NCBI GenBank assembly: GCA_009746045.1
Contig: RPFO01000253.1
Coordinates: 1,232,069 to 1,296,068 of the forward strand
Direction: 5' to 3'
Length of the DNA: 64,000 bases
DNA from: Mesostigma viride
Lineage: Eukaryota > Streptophyta > Mesostigmatophyceae > Mesostigmatales > Mesostigmataceae
Below are positions 32,757 to 45,522 of the stretch, in pieces. Under the pieces are notes generated by a model that ran no database searches, was not told the DNA's origin, and worked only from the letters and a program-made list of their open reading frames with translations. Each line of letters begins with the position of its first letter. Within the stretch, counting starts at the first letter, position 1. Position numbers and translations under genes: made by a program.

Positions 32757-35429
32757 CTACTCATCAAAACGCCTCCTCCGCTTGGGGGGAGGGGGCTTGC
32801 CCACAGGGTCGGGCGTGTGCGCCTTGACAATCTTCTTCCACCGCGTCTTGTCCTGCATGGCAGTCCAAAGACGGGAGAGAGAGTGGATGCGGTGCTCAAA
32901 CTGGGCTGGGACCACTAGGTCGGCCAGCAACATCTGGATGTAGTTCGTGACAGGTTTCCCTACCCTTTTGGGAATGCCCTCGGGGCCAGGCCAGGTCAGA
33001 ATGTGTCGCCCTGGCTGGCCAAGCCGCTGGGGGCCGGCCAGGCCAAGGGCGGTGTCGACCTGGCTGGTGCGAGCAAGGTGTCCTACAAATGCTATCCTAC
33101 GCTGCCTAATCTCGTGCGAAATACGAGGCATGCCATGATACAAAGATTCTGATGACGGACGCTCGGAAAACCCTACGTTAAGGACCTGTCGGAGCATCCT
33201 GTAAACCGTGCCGTCTAGCCTAGCTGCCAGTTTGGGTGGGATGGTCCACGCCTCAGCGCCATACGTGAGCACCGTGAGGACGAGGACCTTGAAGAGCATG
33301 CGCTTGCGGTGCTCGCCCAGGCCCTTCGAGCGCCAGTAGGTTTTGAGCGAACGGAGCTTGGCCCAGGCCAGGCCGATGCGGGTGTCCACATCGTCGGCAG
33401 TGTCAGGAAGCCAACTCCCCAACAGCTTGAAGCGGTCGCGGAACGGGACCTCCGTCCCGTCGAGCAGGCGCGGCAGCGGTGGTGTACTGGAGGCCCCAAT
33501 CACCATCGCCTCAGTTTTGACACTAATCTCCAACCCCACCGCCCGCGCCTCCAGGCCCAGACACAGTCCAGCCAGGTCTGAATGTGCTAGGGGCTCTCGA
33601 TGAGGGTGGTGTCATCCGCATAAATAAGGTCGGCCAGGCGGTAACCAGGTCTAACCCCGCCGTGCTCTTTCACGTTAAGGATGTCCAAGCCTGGCTCGAA
33701 CCCCTTAAGAGCAGTAAAGCGCGCACGTGCCCGGCGCATGACGTGATCCACGACAATAATGAACAGGTATGGGGACAGGACACAACCTAATTGCCACACC
33801 CCGTGGTGAAGGGGGAATGGTGGAGTGGTGCCTTCCGCAGTCCGCACTACTGCCTGTGAGCCCTCATACAGTCGGCGAATGGCAGCAATAAACGCAGGTG
33901 GCACCCGATCCAGAGCTAGGATGGCCCAAAGAGCCTCCCAGAGAACCGTGTCAAAGGCCTTGATATAGTCAACAAAAATGAAGACCAGCGGCAAACTGTC
34001 AGGGGGAAGGCGACGCACCTCCTCCATCAACCGGCGCGCGACAAACACAGCCATGACAGTGTTACGACCACGACGGAAACTCATCTGAGACTCACCCAGG
34101 TGTGGGTCCAGCGCGGCGCGGAGCCTGTGCATGCAGCATCATGCGCATGAAGACCTTCAGCGCGGCGCTCTCAGTGGAGGCAGACACCCCGGTAGTTGCC
34201 GGGGTCAGCAGCAGAGCCCTTCTTGTACAGCATGACGCGGATGGCCGTCTGCCAGTGACTCAGCAGGCGGAGGCTCCTCAGAGAGCAGGACACGGTTGCA
34301 GAACGCCAGCAGAAGATCCCTAACCGCCGGATCACTGAGGGGTCTTCAGCAGCTCAGCAGAAAGGTGGTCGGCACCGACCGCCGCATCGTACCGCAGGCG
34401 AGCAAGGGCGCCGTCCAATTCCTTCAAAGTGAAGGGGGGGACGACGACGTCAGTGGCAAGGCAGCCCTCCTGCAAGGCGGGGACTTGGTAGTCCGCGGCC
34501 GAGGAGGGGGGCGCTGGCGGCGGCGGGGGTCCGGCGACCCCGAGGCGGGCGGCGGTCTCGGGGTGAAGCGGCGGGGGGGGGGCGCGAGCCCCACCGGTCA
34601 AGGAAACATTGTGGGCCAACCAGCGGTCAAGGCTGACCGGCGCTGTGCCGTCCCCCGTGTGCTCCACCGGGGTGCGCTGCCGCCGGCCGCCGAGCCGGTC
34701 GAGGTGGTACCACATGTCCTTGCCCTGGTTGCGAGCCTGGCAGGCCTTGGCATCCGCGATGCACTGGGCCGCCTCCGCGTCCTGAGCGTGCTCGTAGGCC
34801 TCCACAAGGGCGGCCTTGAGCAATGGTTTCTGCAGCGGGTCCCGGTTACGCTTGAGGCGGTGCCGGGCGGCCAAGACCTTGGGGTCCTGGCGGTAGAGCG
34901 GGCCGGGGCGGCGGCGGGGCATGACCGGCAGGTGCCGGGCCGCCAGCAGCGGGGCACGGGCCGCAAAGCCCGCAAAAATGGCGGCGTTGGGGGCTGCCAC
35001 CCTTGTCCAGCTCGTCGACGTCCGCCCGGGCGCCCAGGGCCGACAGGTACTCCTGTCGGCACCGGTTCCACTCGTGCTCGGCGTCCGTCCAGTCGATCCT
35101 CAGGATCTCCCCAGACCGGGCGTACTAGAGCAGACCAGTCAGGGCGGACCACTGCGGCGCGGCGCGCGGGGACGTGGAACCGGAGCCGAATGGTCGCGCG
35201 CACCAACCGGTGGTCAGAGCACACCGTGGGCGTGTCAAACACTCGGGCGTCCAGAACCGAGGTGCACCTGGGCTGCCGTACCACCACGTAGTCCAAACAG
35301 GCCTGACGGCCGTTAGGGCCACGAAAAGTGACCAAGTCCTGTGAGGGACGTTGGAAGTGGCAGTTGACAGCAACCATCCCGCTATCCCGCAAAAATGCAG
35401 AGAAAAGGGGAGTGTTGGAGTTAGCTTCC
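32757..35429 (-). pseudogene. LINE copy A3, ORF2 fragment: end of endonuclease, reverse transcriptase and C-terminal region
   Basis: Read on the - strand it starts inside the APE endonuclease (GMVAVNCHFQRPSQDLV, CLDYVVVR, SDHRLVRATIRLRF). It continues through a basic Pro-rich linker and ALARLRYDAAVGADHLSAELL to the reverse transcriptase (MSFRRGRNTVMAVF, VDYIKAFDTVLWEAL, GCVLSPYLFIIVV, LIYADDTTL near 33610). It then carries a long C-terminal region (KLLGSWLPD, LTYGAEAW, RMLRQVL, RRIAFVGHLAR) and a basic end PPPPKRRRRFDE, stop at 32757. Frame changes occur around 35060, 34320, 34130 and 33590. Its 5' side is cut at 35429, where a gypsy LTR begins, so the gypsy element inserted into this LINE. 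Confidence 0.87.
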
Positions 35430-35980
35430 TGTTACGTCCTAAACTTCTACCACCACCTCTACCTCTACCTCGCCTAACCCAACCTAAATTGGTCAGGCCT
35501 CCTCTACTCAAACCCCTAGCAAAAGACGAACGAGACGGTGCAGATCTCAATGCATTCACGTATGTATTACTGTAATACGCCATAAGCCATTTACACGAAC
35601 CCGTTTACTCCAGGAATAGAGGAAGGAAACACACTACACTGCCGTGACCCAAGCCTATATGTGTTAGTTCATTTAACACACGCCGAGTGCCAACACGAGG
35701 GGTAGAACGTGCATAAATGGTCACCAACGGTCCAACATGCTCGGGCCGACCTGGCCCTCGCCTACAATTGCACAGATGCACGCTGGTCCACTACATTCTA
35801 CCCGAAGGATAAGGACCACTAAGAAAGTACTCGGCGCGACGCCCAAAAGCATCCAATGCACCACAGTACTGCTACGAGGACACAGTGTCCTAGTACGAAC
35901 TACACGTAAACCTAGGAACGACCAAGGCAAGGGACCTAATTTACGTCCGTAACTACAACGAATTGTTACGCGACGTAACA
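35430..35980 (-). repeat. 3' LTR of the - strand gypsy element
   Basis: This 551-bp segment has short inverted ends (TGTTACGTC ... GACGTAACA) and is preceded, on the - strand, by a polypurine tract of about 12 bases (35992-35981). Those two signs define it, since the partner LTR is missing. The outer side is LINE sequence. Confidence 0.8.
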
Positions 35981-36517
35981 CCTCCCCCCCCCACAAAGGT
36001 AGGGAGCCCTCTCCCTACGCACAGGGAGGAAACCAAGGGGTAGGAAAAACCTAATGCACCCAGCACACACCAACACAATCGACAGGCCATCCAAGGTACA
36101 AAGCACCAACATGTGAACTCGGTTCCACCACCACGCCGGGTGGTGTAGGGTTAGCCAGCACCAAGCCTGGTGGGAGGTTCCCCTAACTGCCTGGAACAGA
36201 GTCCTTGCCGGGGGGGACGGCACTGGGCAGGACACACAGAGTAAACAAATCAGTACCAAGGACCAAGAACGACCAATCAACTGGCCAGAATATGAGGGCG
36301 ACTCTATATACTGGAGGGACAACACCCTCAGGTCGGGCCTAAGGCCCTCTATCTAGCTGCCATCAGTCTGGTAAGTGCCACGCGAGGCCAGCAGAACATC
36401 CAGATACTACGCCTGGTATAGTGGGCCACATCATCGGCATTGTCATGCCTATCTACAGTGAGGAAAACATCGGCCCACACGCCATCAGGAAAAAGGCCTA
36501 GAAAGGCCCAGTAATAC

Positions 36518-38711
36518 CTATGCTGCGTAAGAACGACCTGGCCAGTGGCCACGGGCCCAGTCCAGGAAGCTGCAGGCAAAGAGGCGTAGGAAAGGCTCTA
36601 CCGCGATCAAACAGAGAGCCCGCAGGAGTAGGCGATGGTACCGGATCCGGGGACGCAAACCCGTAGGGAAGAACAGATCTATCAGAGGCTCCACGTTAGC
36701 CGGCCACAATCGAATGTGCCGAACCTCACGGGAGCGCCACCGACGAGCGCACTGTCGCGACCCGAACGTCTCTAGGTAGTCGCTAGCCCGAGGGGGAGGA
36801 TGGCCACGGGAGTTCTTGCCCTGGCCCGGGAGGGGCGCTGGACGACGGGCATCCCACTCCAGGAGGGGCTGCAGGAGAACCGCACCGTGCGTAGCACCCG
36901 GCACCGCAGGAAACTCTACCGTAAGGGCATCTGAGGCCATAATGCCCAGAGGCGGAGGGTAAGCCCACTGGAAACCACCGTAGGTGTCCAAGTCATTGTG
37001 ACGCCTAGCCCAGCGATACAGGACTCGCCGAACCAGGATCTCGCCCTGGAACACAGGATCAGCTAAAATAACCATATCGAAAGGAGGCCGATCAGTCTCA
37101 ATGGGTAGGCCACGGTCCCGCGGCGCCCGACACACCTGGGAGAACCCGTAGGACATGGGCGAAATGGCAAGCTCGGCGGAGGCGCGCGGCAGGTCACACT
37201 GTCGGCAGGCGAGCGCAGACATACCGTACCCAGGGACGGGCGTGTCGCGCGACTCCGGCGTCGCATGTACCACAGAAGGGGCCCGGTCCCGGTCGCCTTG
37301 GGACAACTCCCGGAGGGAATCAGCAGCGCGGATGGCGCGATGATCAAGGCCGCTGGTCCGAACAACCGCAGCCAAAGACCGCGAGGCCGAAGGGGCCGGA
37401 ACCGAAACAGGGGTAGGAGCCTGCACAGGCACAGGCGGCGCCGGTACCACAGGAGGCCGCGACGGACCCGCTGCCGAAGGAGGTCGCGACGGACCCGCCA
37501 CCGCAGCTGGCGCTCCGGTCTCCGGTGGAGGCGCACCCTCAGGCCACATGTTGAAAATAGGGCCCGTAGGGACAGGCACGTTAGCATAAGACTGGTTACC
37601 ATCCAAGCTCCAGTCGGGCACTGGAATCCTCTGCGGGGGACCACCCTCCCAGAGCCTGGGAAGCCCGCCCGTATCGCCAAAGAAGCCCCGCGATGGCTGC
37701 GACGGAGCTTTTGGAGGCTCGGAAGCAGCGACGGCGGAAGACTCGCGCGAAGGCGCAGGTACGGCGGTCACAGGCGCAGAGGCAGCCGGAGGCGTAGGAG
37801 CGCAACAGCAGGAAACCACAGCGACCGAGGGCTCACGCTGGGACGCGGGCGAAGCCGTAGTCGCCGAGGCGACAGGAGGAGTAGGTGGCACGACAGCAAC
37901 AGACGCCCCACCTGGCGTGGCTGGAGCATGCGACTGGGACGCCATGAAGGCCCCGAATGCCGAGGCCAGGGACTGGATCTGGGCCTGCATTGCAGAAACA
38001 GTAGACGCCAGATGGTCAGGCTCGCGATCCAAGCCCAGAGGGGTAGGCTCCACCGACACGCGCCGGGTCGACCGTGGTGAAGACGGGACAGGGGAAGGAG
38101 CCGACACGGAGGAGGAGGACGCTGCGACTGAGGCCGAATACTCTGGCGTGTACTGCGCCTCGACTGGTGCATCCGCAGGGGAAGGGTCGCCATGTGCTAC
38201 CCCCGCTGACTGATCCGCAATCTCCATAAATTCGACCGCCCGTAGGAGGTCGCAGGGGTGTTCATCTACATCTGCCTCGCCCTCGCCCGGAAGCCAAGGG
38301 AACACCTCCCGAAGGCAGGAGCGGCCCACAGGGGTAGACAGACCTGTAAGAAAACACCCGAGGGCACTGAAGGATAGCGGCTATTTGCCCCAAGGCAGGG
38401 CAGCGGGAACCACATCCTAAAAGACAGTGCCCGGCATCGTCGAACCCATGCACGACTAGCTGTTGCGGATCATTGGGGTCTGGGCCGAACCACGAGACCC
38501 CAAAGAGGGCGGCCCTGACCAAGGCCGCATGATGAGCCTGAAGGGCAGGCTGAACGGGGCCACCCGGATAACTGGAACGGGAAACACATCGGCCCGGAAG
38601 GGCCTCATAGTAGAACTCTGGGTCAGGCGGTGGAGGGGAAGGCGGCAAGCTCTCCGACAGAGGGGTAGGTTCCGCCATGATGGCTGCGGAGGGGATGGGA
38701 CAACCAACCAC
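36518..38711 (-). other. Extra reading frames after the chromodomain of the - strand gypsy element
   Basis: Two adjoining frames lie between pol and the LTR: 38711-38262 (MAEPTPLSESLPPSPPPPDPEF start, with a Cys-containing HCLLGCGSRCPAL segment) and 38329-36518 (603 codons). The larger has an acidic start, a Pro/Ala/Ser-rich first half and a more globular, Arg/aromatic-rich C-terminal third (FDMVILADPVFQGEILVRRV, RWARRHNDLDTYGGFQWAYP). No known domain is recognised. The position matches that of accessory frames in some plant gypsy elements. Treated as part of the fossil. Confidence 0.6.
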
Positions 38712-38758
38712 CCATCACCAGTAGGCATACGATAAGGGAGGGGCAGCTAGGTTGCCAG

Positions 38759-41700
38759 CTAGAGCTGGTGTAGGGTTTTGTAATCCTGCAACAAGCGGCT
38801 ACAACCATCTAACTCACTCTCCGTGTACCATACTTTATCTACCTCACTACGAGCATACATCCATTTCACCTTATACTGGCGCTGAGTACCGCGGCCCTTT
38901 TTAATATCCCTATGGGCCACGATACTCTCTACCTCGTCTTCTACCTCACCAGTATCAGGATTATGCTCTAAAGGGGCAGGAGCTAATTCTCTACCAGCGA
39001 ACGTGCTTTGGTGATAAAGCTTCAGCTGGCTTCTATGGAAGGTGTTAGAATGAGTCTGCCAAGAGGTAGGGATATCTATTTTATATAAGAAATTACCTAC
39101 CCTAGACAACACACGGAAGGGTCCTAAGAAGGCGGGCCTAAGTTTCACTATAAGTTCTGCTTCGAACTTGTGAGCAAATCGGCCAACACGGGGGCCTTCT
39201 ACTAAGACTAAATCTCCTATATCTATTTCAGGCGCTCTTCTATCTAAGGAGGCACGCAACCTAGCAAGGTACTTGGCCTGAGCCTTGGTACCCTGAAATG
39301 CGTGGTCATGTGCATTTTTCATTTTATCTAATAAGGCCTGCACACCTTCTACGGTATCCCGGGACACATCGTCCCTGTCCCGTAAAGGACTAGCTAAGAG
39401 AGAGGTAGGAGTAAGAGGCTGTCTACCTGTATCTAAGAAGAAAGGCGTATAGCCATGCGCAGCCTGAGGGCAATTGTTAAGGGAGAACTCTACCAAGCAT
39501 AGATAATCCTCCCAATCACTCCCAGAGCCGTTAGCGCCTCAGCGCTTCTTCCACTACCCTATTAAGACGTTCTAGTACTAAATGAGAGGAGGAGTGGTAG
39601 GCAGTACCGAACGTAACCTTGGTACCGATAGCAGCGAAAAACTGCTGCCAAAAGTCAGAGGTAAATAGCTTATCTTTATCACTAATAAACTGCCTACTCA
39701 AACCATGATACCTATAGACGTTATTGAGGTATAGGCGTGCGCAATCGCGTGCGGTGAGTTCATCTAAGGGACACGGCACGAGATGACACATACGAGTAAA
39801 ACGATCTACAAAAACAAGGATCTGGGCGTTACCTCTATCATTCTTCCTAAAAGGTCCTACAAAATCCATCATAATGGAGTCCCACGGCATGATGGGATCA
39901 GGTATAGGGTCCTAGGTTCTGCTATCTGTCCTACATTGTTGGGTTTCATCTCCTGGCAAGATTGACAGGTCCTAACATACTCATCTACATCCTTTAAAAG
40001 GGAAGGCCAGTAGTAAGAGCGGGCTACTAGGTCCCGTACCCGTTTACCACCCTGATGAGCAGCTAAGTCATGCAACTCAAAGAGCAAGGAGGAGCGACAG
40101 ATAGGAGGGACATACAGGCGCCATTGAGGGGGAGAATCTGCTATCTGCACATATAAAAACCCACCTACAAATTTACAAGGGTGCTTGCCTAATTGTTGGG
40201 GATGGGTGGCAATGGCAGCTAAAGCTTCCGGCTCAGTGGCAGTAAATCTACTAATAAGGCGTTCAAGATCAGAGGTAGGCATCGCTACAGAGGTATCCAG
40301 AACAGGTTTAAAGAGGTCTCCTACCGCCTTGCCAAAGAGAAGGGGAGGTCCTAGAGGGACTATGTTATCATAAGACTTTCCTGACCTAGTCGCTATATGG
40401 CTAAGCGGTATAGAAATTTTATTTTTCCCCTCCCCCCCCACCGAGACCACAGGAAGGGCCTCACATGGGAGAGAGAGTCCTACGTGAGAAAGGAGATCAG
40501 GCATGCGAACAGCTGTATGAAAGAGATAGGCATAAGATTCATCATCAGGTAGTTCACCATAAGGAATTACACCCATAGTAGTAGGAATTAGAGTAGTATT
40601 GAGAACATCCAAGTCCTCGAAAAAGGAGTAATCTGCGCGACGGGAGAGTGCATCAGGTACCTATGTTATCTACACCCTTAACATGCTGGAGTTTAAAAGG
40701 GGAAAACTGTGCTAAAAACTCCATCCAGCGCGCTTGACGAGGGGTAAGGTTAGGTTGGGAGAGAAGATGGGTAAGGGGACGGTGGTCCGTTTGGATAACT
40801 AATCTATAAGGATCTATCTCACAGGGTTCATTCAGGCAAACATCAAATTGGGCACCTTTAAGAAAGTGCTGCCACGCGTGGCAACAATACACCACCGCTA
40901 AGAGTTCCTGCTGGTGTACTGGATAGTTGCGCTCCGCAGGGAGCATTGTCCTAGAGATATACTCAATTGGCTGTAAGCCCTGACCCTGATCCTGGAGAAG
41001 GACGCCCCCTATAGCTACCTTACTAGCGTCTGTAGCTACCACAACTAGGGTTTGGTAGTATCGGGTAGGATGAGTACGGGAGGAGAGAGGAGTAGGGATT
41101 TTAGACACTGAAAAGCCGACTGACACTCACTACTCCAGACAAAGGGGATATCTTTCTTTAATAAATGATTGATAGGGGCTGCTATAGTTGCGAAACGCGG
41201 GATAAAACGCCTATAGTAAGAGGCAATCCCTAGGAAACTACGTACACTTTTAACGTCGGTAGGGGTAGGCCATTCCTGAATTGACTTAGTTTTATCCGGG
41301 TCGGTAGCGACCCCGGCATCTGACAAAACGTGTCCTAAAAATGGTACACTCCTACCAGAACGAACTTTAGCACGGCGAGCCCACAAGGAATTTTCAGACA
41401 TTATTTCTAAGACTTTCTTTAAATCACGTAGGTGCGTTTCAAAATCAGGGGAGTAAATAAGGATATCATCTAAGTAAGCCTGAGCACAAGAACGATCGTG
41501 CTCAGATAAAGAAACAGAGGAGAAGGAAGGATCCTTTAAATCAGATGACACTTGGGGAAGGTGAGAATTACCCATAACAGGTCTAAGCACTTCATTCATT
41601 AACATAACATTTGGAAAGAGGCAGGAGAGTTACAGAGTCCCATAGCCGCAACTCTAAACTGGTAATGACCAAAAGGGGTAGCAAAGGCGGTTTTATGGCA

Positions 41701-44082
41701 ATCCTCGGGCGCTATACGCAGTTGCCAAAAACCATCCGCACAATCCAGTACCGTGAAACAGGTAGAACCTTTAACCTTATTAAATATATCATCATTCATG
41801 GGCGCGCTCAGCACGCGCGCGCCTGTGTGGCTCAACGGCCCCTCAACCGGCCAGCAGTCCCGGCCCCCTCCCCCCCTCCCGCCTCGGCTCCCACCGGCTC
41901 CCAGCCCCCGCCGCCCGACTACTCGGCCAGTTGGCGTTGGCTTGACACGGTTCCCTGGGATGCATGCGCCATCAACCCGACGTCTACCCTGACCGACCTC
42001 CCCCACCGCGCGCGTAGCCTTTTCGCGCAATGTGCAATCGTTTCTCTCCGGCGCATGCACGCCGCTCCGGACGACCCGCTGGGCTTTAAACTGCACATGG
42101 TGACCCCCCGCCTGCTCCTCACCCCTCTCGGGCGTGGTGTGCGCGGCCTCCAGGGTGCGGTTATTGCCCGTTGCCGACGCTTTCTGCAGGGGGACTGGGA
42201 GGGGCTGTTTGGCGTGCCGCCCCCGCGCACGGCCCGGCTGTCGGGGGAGGTCAACTTCGAGCGGGTGGCCGCCGACGTCATCCGCCTCGTCCGCGAGGGG
42301 CAGCTCAGCCGGGCCATGACCCGCTTGGACATGGCCAAGCTGGCCCCCGCCAATGCGGCTACCCTGGCGGCCTTGGAGGCTCTTCACCCTGCGGAGCCCG
42401 GATTCCAGCTTCCCGTGCCAGACCCCCTGCCGGCCCCCCTCCGGCTGGACCGCGACTGCTTCCTGGAGGTGATGCGTGCGGTCCCGCGGGCTTCCTCTAC
42501 CGGGCCGTCGGGCTGGCGCTACGAGCACTTGGAGGTCCTGGTGGGGCATGGGGGCGAGGACATTCTCTTTGACACCCTCATTGACCTGGCGGCTGGTCGC
42601 GTTCCTCCCGCTGCACGCGAGTGGTTAGCGGGCGCTCGCCTCCTCGCTCTGCTCAAGGGTGTCTTGCCCCCCCCCGAGGGCAAGGTGCGCCCGATCGCCT
42701 GCGGTGAGGTGCTCCGCAAGCTCGTGGGCAAAGTGATCTGCCGCCAAAAGGCGCCCGAGCTCCGTGCCTTTTTCTGCCCGCCCCTCGCAGCGGGTGAGAC
42801 CTCGGTGGCGGCCCATGCAGCTGGGGGTGACGACTCCAGGCGGGGCGGATATCCTCATCCATTCGGTGCAGGCCTACCTCGAGGCCCACCCCACCCATGC
42901 TGTCGTCAAGGTCGACTGCCACAACGCGTTCAACAGTCTGTCCCGCGCCAGCATGTTTGCGGCCGTCATGGAGTCCTTCGAGGACTTGTACGCTTGGACA
43001 GCCGTGTGCTACGGCCAGCCCGGCCAACTGGTTCACATCATGGAGGACGGCAGTCGCGGCGGCCTGCTGTCGCGGTCGGGCACCCAGCAGGGGACCCCCA
43101 CTGTCCTCCTGACGGTGGTGCTCGCCATGATTCGGTCGGTTTTCCCCCACGCGAACATCCGGTCCGAGGATGCGGATGGCGCTCAGTGCCTTCTATTCCC
43201 CCAACCACCGGCCTGACATCGTGGTGCTGGACTTTGAGGGGGGTGGCCGGCATCTGCTTATCGACGTTTCGGTGGCGCGGCCCTTGGCTCTTAGCCACGT
43301 GGCTGGGGCCTCCCTCACGGCAGGTTACACGGCGGACCGGGCGGAGCGGGCCAAGCTCCTGGCCTACGGCGACGTCGGGCACCATCGTGTGGTGCCCTTT
43401 GTTCTGGAGGAGTTTGGGGCCATGGGGCCCCTGACCTCCGCCTTCTTCAAGGAGTGTTGCCGGCTCCGGGAGGACCGGCTGGACCTGGAGGGCCAGCGGG
43501 CCCCATGGTCGGCGCGGACCTGGACGTCATATTGGCGTCAGCGCTTGTCGGTGGCGCTGACTCGGGCCATGGCTGACATCATGCTCCGCCGTACGCGGGC
43601 TGATTTTGCGGTGCAGCAGGGCTATTAGGTTCCTCCCGTTAGGCGTTTCCATTGGTCTTATCGTAGTATAGAGCTTTGACATGGCTCTGTCTATAGGTTT
43701 ATAGCTGGGCGTTTGCTTTGGTTTGAGTGATTTCACTCTGCTGTAAGTAATTATATTATTAATAAATATATCATCAATACGAGGTAGAGGGTATTTAGAC
43801 TTCACAGTAATATCATTTAACTTCCTATAATCAGTAACTAAGCGAAACTTGCCATTTGGCTTAGGGACTAACAGGACACCAGCTGAGTAGGGGGAGTTAC
43901 TAGGCTCTATCAATCCTGCTTCTAATAGTGACACTAAAATCTGTTTTAGTTCCTTTAACTCGGTAGGGCCCATTCTATACATCGGAGAGTGCGTAGGAAC
44001 TGCACCGTCCTTGATAACTACACGGTGTAAAACAGAACGAGGAGGAGGATAAGACGGAGTCTTTTCTTCAAAAACTTTTGAG
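38759..44082 (-). pseudogene. pol region of the - strand gypsy element
   Basis: Recognisable parts in order on the - strand are reverse transcriptase (44082-43777, then 41780 to about 41100, with [12 protein letters not shown] and AYLDDILIYS), RNase H (ATDASKVAIGG, TDHRPLTHLL), an integrase zinc-binding segment and core (MMDFVGPF, FISDKDKLF, LERLNRVVEEA), and a C-terminal chromodomain-like segment (VESIVAHRD...YKVKW). It is interrupted by the LINE at 41795-43762 and otherwise broken in several places. It is related to, but clearly diverged from, the pol at 56148-60023. Confidence 0.88.
41795..43762 (+). mobile_element. LINE with reverse transcriptase and restriction-like endonuclease, inserted in the gypsy pol
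   Basis: It is flanked by a 14-bp target duplication TAAATATATCATCA (41781-41794 and 43763-43776), so its 1968-bp extent is exact. It is 5'-truncated. The coding part runs through PSGWRYEHLEVL, VRPIACGEVLRKLVGKV, VVKVDCHNAFNSLSR and the motif B-like SRSGTQQGTP. It then reaches a C-terminal nuclease-like segment RPDIVVLDFEGGGRHLLIDVSVARP ending QQGY at 43628. The frame changes near 42790 and again near 43190. The catalytic YxDD segment expected between GTQQGTP and RPDIVV is absent, so an internal deletion is likely. It is a different LINE type from A1-A3, which use an APE endonuclease. Confidence 0.82.
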
Positions 44083-44087
44083 GAATC

Positions 44088-44806
44088 TGTCAGAAAATCT
44101 GGCACTGTTTGCCACGTGTGACAACTTTTTTACTTCTGGACTACAATACTTTTTCATCCGTTGGTAGCGGGTGGCATTTATTTGTCACTTTAGCAATTAG
44201 GATGACATTTGACGTACTTTTGGTCAAGAACCTGATCGTTGGTAGCCAGGGAACCGAGTGTTACCCTTTGCAATTAGATCAGCTAACTCTTCACCGGAAT
44301 TGTTTCTAAATATTTGCAATGTTTTGACGATGCTATGTAGAATTTGTGACGAATTTGTTTAGTCGACAGTTATCATATAAAAAAGGTTGTGCCGAACGAC
44401 AGTACAGCTCGAACATGTAGACACTCATCAGGGTGTCGGCACCTTTATCGAATATTCCTGAACCTTATCTTCTCGATGATGCTCTAGAACATTCGAGACA
44501 CCTTATCGGCATCTAGTTCATCTTATCGGCATCTTTTCAGCATCAATGCCTTGGTCGACACAAGATATAAAAACGTAATCTATTTTCTAATGAAAGTCAC
44601 CTTGTTGGTCCAACTCACACCCTTGTTGGGAATTCCTTGTTGGAAAGACCTTGTTGGTCGGAGTCGTCACCCTTGTTGGGTCGATTCCCTTGTTGGGAAG
44701 GCCTTGTTGGCCATGTCTTTTGTCACTACGCAATTTAATCATTAATACAACATATATTGAGGTCGAAACGGCTCAAAGATCTTTCCTCCTCCTCTGTAAT
44801 TTAACA
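44088..44806 (+). repeat. 5' LTR of the gag-only copia-type element
   Basis: A 719-bp LTR with TG...CA ends. It includes a TATA-like ATATAAAAAC (about 44566) and several TTGTTGG motifs in its last quarter (44600-44715). Its partner is at 46472-47190. Confidence 0.93.
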
Positions 44807-44820
44807 TGGTATCGAAAGCG
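44807..44820 (+). promoter_or_regulatory. Primer-binding site, initiator tRNA-Met type
   Basis: TGGTATCGAAAGCG directly follows the 5' LTR. It resembles the TGGTATCAGAGC primer site, complementary to initiator tRNA-Met, that copia-type elements use. Confidence 0.8.
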
Positions 44821-44892
44821 AGGGGCCACGGCCGACTCCAATATTAATTACGCGTACAACATTTCGTCGTTGAAGTCCTGCAGCAGCCGACC

Positions 44893-45005
44893 AGCACCTG
44901 GCCTGCGCACCTAGCCTGCGCACCTGGCCTGCGCACCTAGCCTGCGCACCTGGCCTGCGCACCTGGCCTGCGCACCTGGCCTGCGCACCTGGCCTGCGCA
45001 CCTGG
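44893..45005. repeat. 13-bp tandem repeat, about nine copies
   Basis: Units of ACCTGGCCTGCGC (variant ACCTAGCCTGCGC) lie between the primer site and gag of the copia-type element. Confidence 0.9.
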
Positions 45006-45099
45006 CCAGAAAGCTTTTTCTGGTTAAATATTTGGTAAACGGCAAGATTTCATAACTTGTATTTGCCTGACGAAGCCCGGACGCCGCTGGTCGACAGTC

Positions 45100-45522
45100 G
45101 TGAGCCTGCGTTTCAAGACGTCCCCATCCAGAGCCCTGCCTGCACCAAGATTTTTTATGAATCCGTGGTTTCCGCGTGAATCTCGGCGTCTATTCTCGGC
45201 AGTACAGCTTTCCCAGTTGCAGGGCGAATCTTTCGACGAATATTGGGAGAGAGCTAAAGTCGTTTTCACAGACATTTCCAGAATCTTTCCAGATCTTTTC
45301 GAGGAGCACACCTACATCAAGTGGCTTTTGCAAGGCCTACGCGCGGAATTTTTCCATTGTCGGTGGTTCAACCATCCTTTTTTCTCTATCAGTCGTCTGC
45401 AAAATCTGGTAAACACACGAGCAATATCTTTGAGGGACCTTGCACACCATTTTTTGGAACTTTCCAAGCTCCAGCGACACCCGAATCATCATGGCTGCGC
45501 CAGCTGCAGCGCGAGAAATTAA
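45100..45522 (+). other. Short frame before gag in the copia-type element, gag-like in pattern
   Basis: A 140-codon frame contains LSQLQGESFDEYWERAKVVF followed by FEEHTYIKWLLQGL, a pattern reminiscent of the retrotransposon gag domain of plant Ty3/gypsy elements (E.L..YWERF......L...GL). It overlaps the start of the copia-type gag in another frame. It may be a captured gag segment or a leader peptide; the resemblance is by eye only. Confidence 0.35.

Noticed and set aside
37265-38080. + strand frame rich in Arg opposite the gypsy extra frame
   Set aside because: It is the shadow of a G/C-rich frame on the - strand; no homology or conserved motif.
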